The translations under genes were made by a program, and so were the position numbers. Under the pieces are notes generated by a model. That model saw only the letters and a program-made list of their open reading frames with translations. It did not search any database and was not told the DNA's origin. 64,000 bases of DNA from Streptomyces rhizosphaerihabitans (lineage in GTDB: Bacteria; Actinomycetota; Actinomycetes; Streptomycetales; Streptomycetaceae). The DNA lies in contig NZ_JAODTZ010000003.1 of assembly GCF_025399795.1 (NCBI RefSeq), positions 186,001-250,000 of the forward strand, given 5' to 3'. This document shows positions 62,665 through 64,000 of this stretch, piece after piece (positions within the stretch are counted from its first letter, which is position 1; each line of letters begins with the position of its first letter).

Positions 62665-62856
62665 GATGCTCCGCAGCCTAGCGGAGCCGCGCTCCGTACG
62701 GAGGGCTGTATCAGTATGCGGGATCGCGCCCCCCAAAAGGTGCAAAAAGTGCGCCATACCACTTCTAGGTGGAATCGCAGGCTCCTTATTGCCGCATTTC
62801 ACCAATCATGGTTGCACGTAGTGACATACACATCACCCAGTGCAAGGGTGCCGGGC

Positions 62857-63927
62857 ATGACGACCAACGGGGGCTTCGAGCCCGTTCACTGCACCATCGT
62901 GCCGCCGCACGTCCTCGACAAGCTCGCCCAGCACGAGGACCCGGCGCTCTCCGGTCCCGCGCGCCAGACCCTGGAGCGCGACGCGTACGAGCGCACCCAC
63001 CGGCGGCTGACCACCGTCCTCGGCGCGCCTGCCGTGCCCGCGCCCGCGGGGGCCGACGAGCGCACACCCCACCGCACGATCTACGACGCCCGCCACCGCC
63101 AGGACCTCCCCGGCAAGAAGGTCCGCGGCGAGGGCGACAAGCCGGGCAAGGACGCCACGGTCAACCGCGCGTACGCCGGCCTCGGCGCGACCTTCGACCT
63201 CTACCTGAACGCCTACCAACGCACCTCGATCAACGGCGAGGGCCTGCCGCTCGACGCGACCGTGCACTTCGACGCGAACTACAACAACGCCTTCTGGAAC
63301 GGCGAGCAGATGGTGTTCGGCGACGGCGACGGCGAGATCTTCCTCGACTTCACCATCCCGGTCGACGTCATCGGCCACGAGCTGACCCACGGCGTCACCC
63401 AGTACACGGCGAACCTCACCTACTTCGGCCAGCCGGGTGCCCTGAACGAGTCCATGTCGGACGTCTTCGGCTCGCTGATCAAGCAGTACACGCTCGGCCA
63501 GACCGCCGCCGAGGCCGACTGGCTGATCGGCGCGGGCCTGCTCGCCCCGCGGATCACCGGCACCGCCCTGCGCTCCATGAAGGAGCCGGGCACCGCGTAC
63601 GACGACCACGTCCTCGGCAAGGACCCGCAGCCCGGGACGATGGACGGCTACGTCAACACCGGCCGCGACAACGGCGGCGTCCACATCAACTCGGGCATTC
63701 CCAACCACGCCTTCTACCTCGTCGCCCAGTCACTCGGCGGCCACGCGTGGGAGCGGGCCGGACAGATCTGGTACGACGTCCTCACCGGCGGGGAGCTGCC
63801 GCAGCAGGCCCTCTTCTCGGACTTCGCGCGGCTCACGTTCGCCGCGGCGCGGACCCGGTACAACGACGGGGAGGAACTGCTGGCCGTGACGAAGGCCTGG
63901 GAGCAGGTCGGAGTCCCGTCCGCATAG
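62857..63927 (+). CDS. Protealysin-like M4 metallopeptidase without signal peptide
   Basis: About 356 residues. A short N-terminal propeptide of the protealysin type (GFEPVHCTIVPPHVLDKLAQ, about 1-50) precedes the catalytic domain: NYNNAFWNGEQMVFGDGDGE, zinc motif VIGHELTHGVTQ, third ligand in ALNESMSDVFG, and VHINSGIPNHAFYLVA with the catalytic His. There is no signal peptide or FTP/PepSY domain, unlike the protease at the window start. Protealysin-like enzymes often act inside cells or leave by unusual routes, and are often followed by a small inhibitor gene (emfourin). ATG 62857 fits the family N-terminus; AAGGG lies 9 nt upstream. Divergent from leuA. Confidence 0.92.
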   Translation: MTTNGGFEPVHCTIVPPHVLDKLAQHEDPALSGPARQTLERDAYERTHRRLTTVLGAPAVPAPAGADERTPHRTIYDARHRQDLPGKKVRGEGDKPGKDATVNRAYAGLGATFDLYLNAYQRTSINGEGLPLDATVHFDANYNNAFWNGEQMVFGDGDGEIFLDFTIPVDVIGHELTHGVTQYTANLTYFGQPGALNESMSDVFGSLIKQYTLGQTAAEADWLIGAGLLAPRITGTALRSMKEPGTAYDDHVLGKDPQPGTMDGYVNTGRDNGGVHINSGIPNHAFYLVAQSLGGHAWERAGQIWYDVLTGGELPQQALFSDFARLTFAAARTRYNDGEELLAVTKAWEQVGVPSA

Positions 63928-64000
63928 CTCCGGAGACGCGGTCCCGGACCCGTACCCCGGAGGCACCTGCCCGGAGGCATCGGCCCGGACCCGTGGCCCG
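63928..64000. other. 3' edge, no gene seen
   Basis: The last 73 bp are GC-rich with the repeated words ccggaggca and cccggacccgt. Nothing can be called here; a downstream gene would start beyond the window. Confidence 0.4.

Overview
The window reads as a core chromosomal segment of a Streptomyces. It is very GC-rich, third codon positions are almost all G or C, GTG starts are common, and the genes are those of the genus: sortase with a surface partner, secreted M4 protease, GH18 chitinase with inverted-repeat operators, many LuxR-type two-component systems. From memory the gene order follows S. coelicolor around nirBD - ppdK - dusB - glyS - znuACB/zur - uppS - recO - leuA (about SCO2487 to SCO2529). 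No database was searched. I saw no rRNA, tRNA, CRISPR array or insertion sequence.

Layout. 0-4 kb: the 3' part of a secreted thermolysin-like protease, a RibD/DHFR-like reductase, and a class F sortase behind a probable surface protein. 4-7.6 kb: a TauE exporter and a two-component system with an extra sensor-domain protein. 7.9-10.9 kb: assimilatory nitrite reductase nirBD. 11-15 kb: an SDR enzyme and pyruvate phosphate dikinase. 15.4-20.3 kb: a ROK regulator divergent from two coupled (alpha/alpha)6 glycoside hydrolases. 20.4-26 kb: dusB and two MFS exporters, the second facing an XRE regulator across a palindromic operator. 26-29.1 kb: a short ORF joined to an M14 carboxypeptidase that lacks a normal start, a zinc-ribbon miniprotein, and a chitinase behind DasR-like sites. 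29.2-34 kb: glyS and the zinc regulon znuA-znuC-znuB-zur with two Zur-like boxes. 34-36.7 kb: uppS, recO and small conserved genes.

37-44.1 kb is the least understood part. It is a tightly coupled six-gene minus-strand operon: methyltransferase, large helical protein, variant P-loop (MinD/ParA-like) protein, two proteins of unknown fold, and a membrane/coiled-coil protein. Five members correspond, from memory, to the S. coelicolor SCO2521-SCO2525 families, which are conserved but have no known function. The operon ends against a deleted, frameshifted PIG-L deacetylase gene, and a methyltransferase remnant lies about 0.8 kb beyond its other end. It is the best candidate here for an undescribed system.

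46-55 kb is a sialic-acid module. A FadR/NanR-type regulator faces an ABC importer (lipoprotein, permease, permease-ATPase fusion, ATPase) and a DapA/NanA-type lyase, with a secreted sialidase next to it. The shared promoter region holds a TNGT-N3-ACNA operator and a strong -35/-10 pair. 55-60.6 kb: a second two-component system, an MmpL exporter and a TerB-like zinc-ribbon protein. 60.8-64 kb: leuA with a Leu-rich leader peptide, divergent from a protealysin-like M4 protease.

Several gaps between genes hold decayed tandem repeats (59, 21, 16 and 9 bp periods). Similar repeats run into two coding sequences as low-complexity tails.
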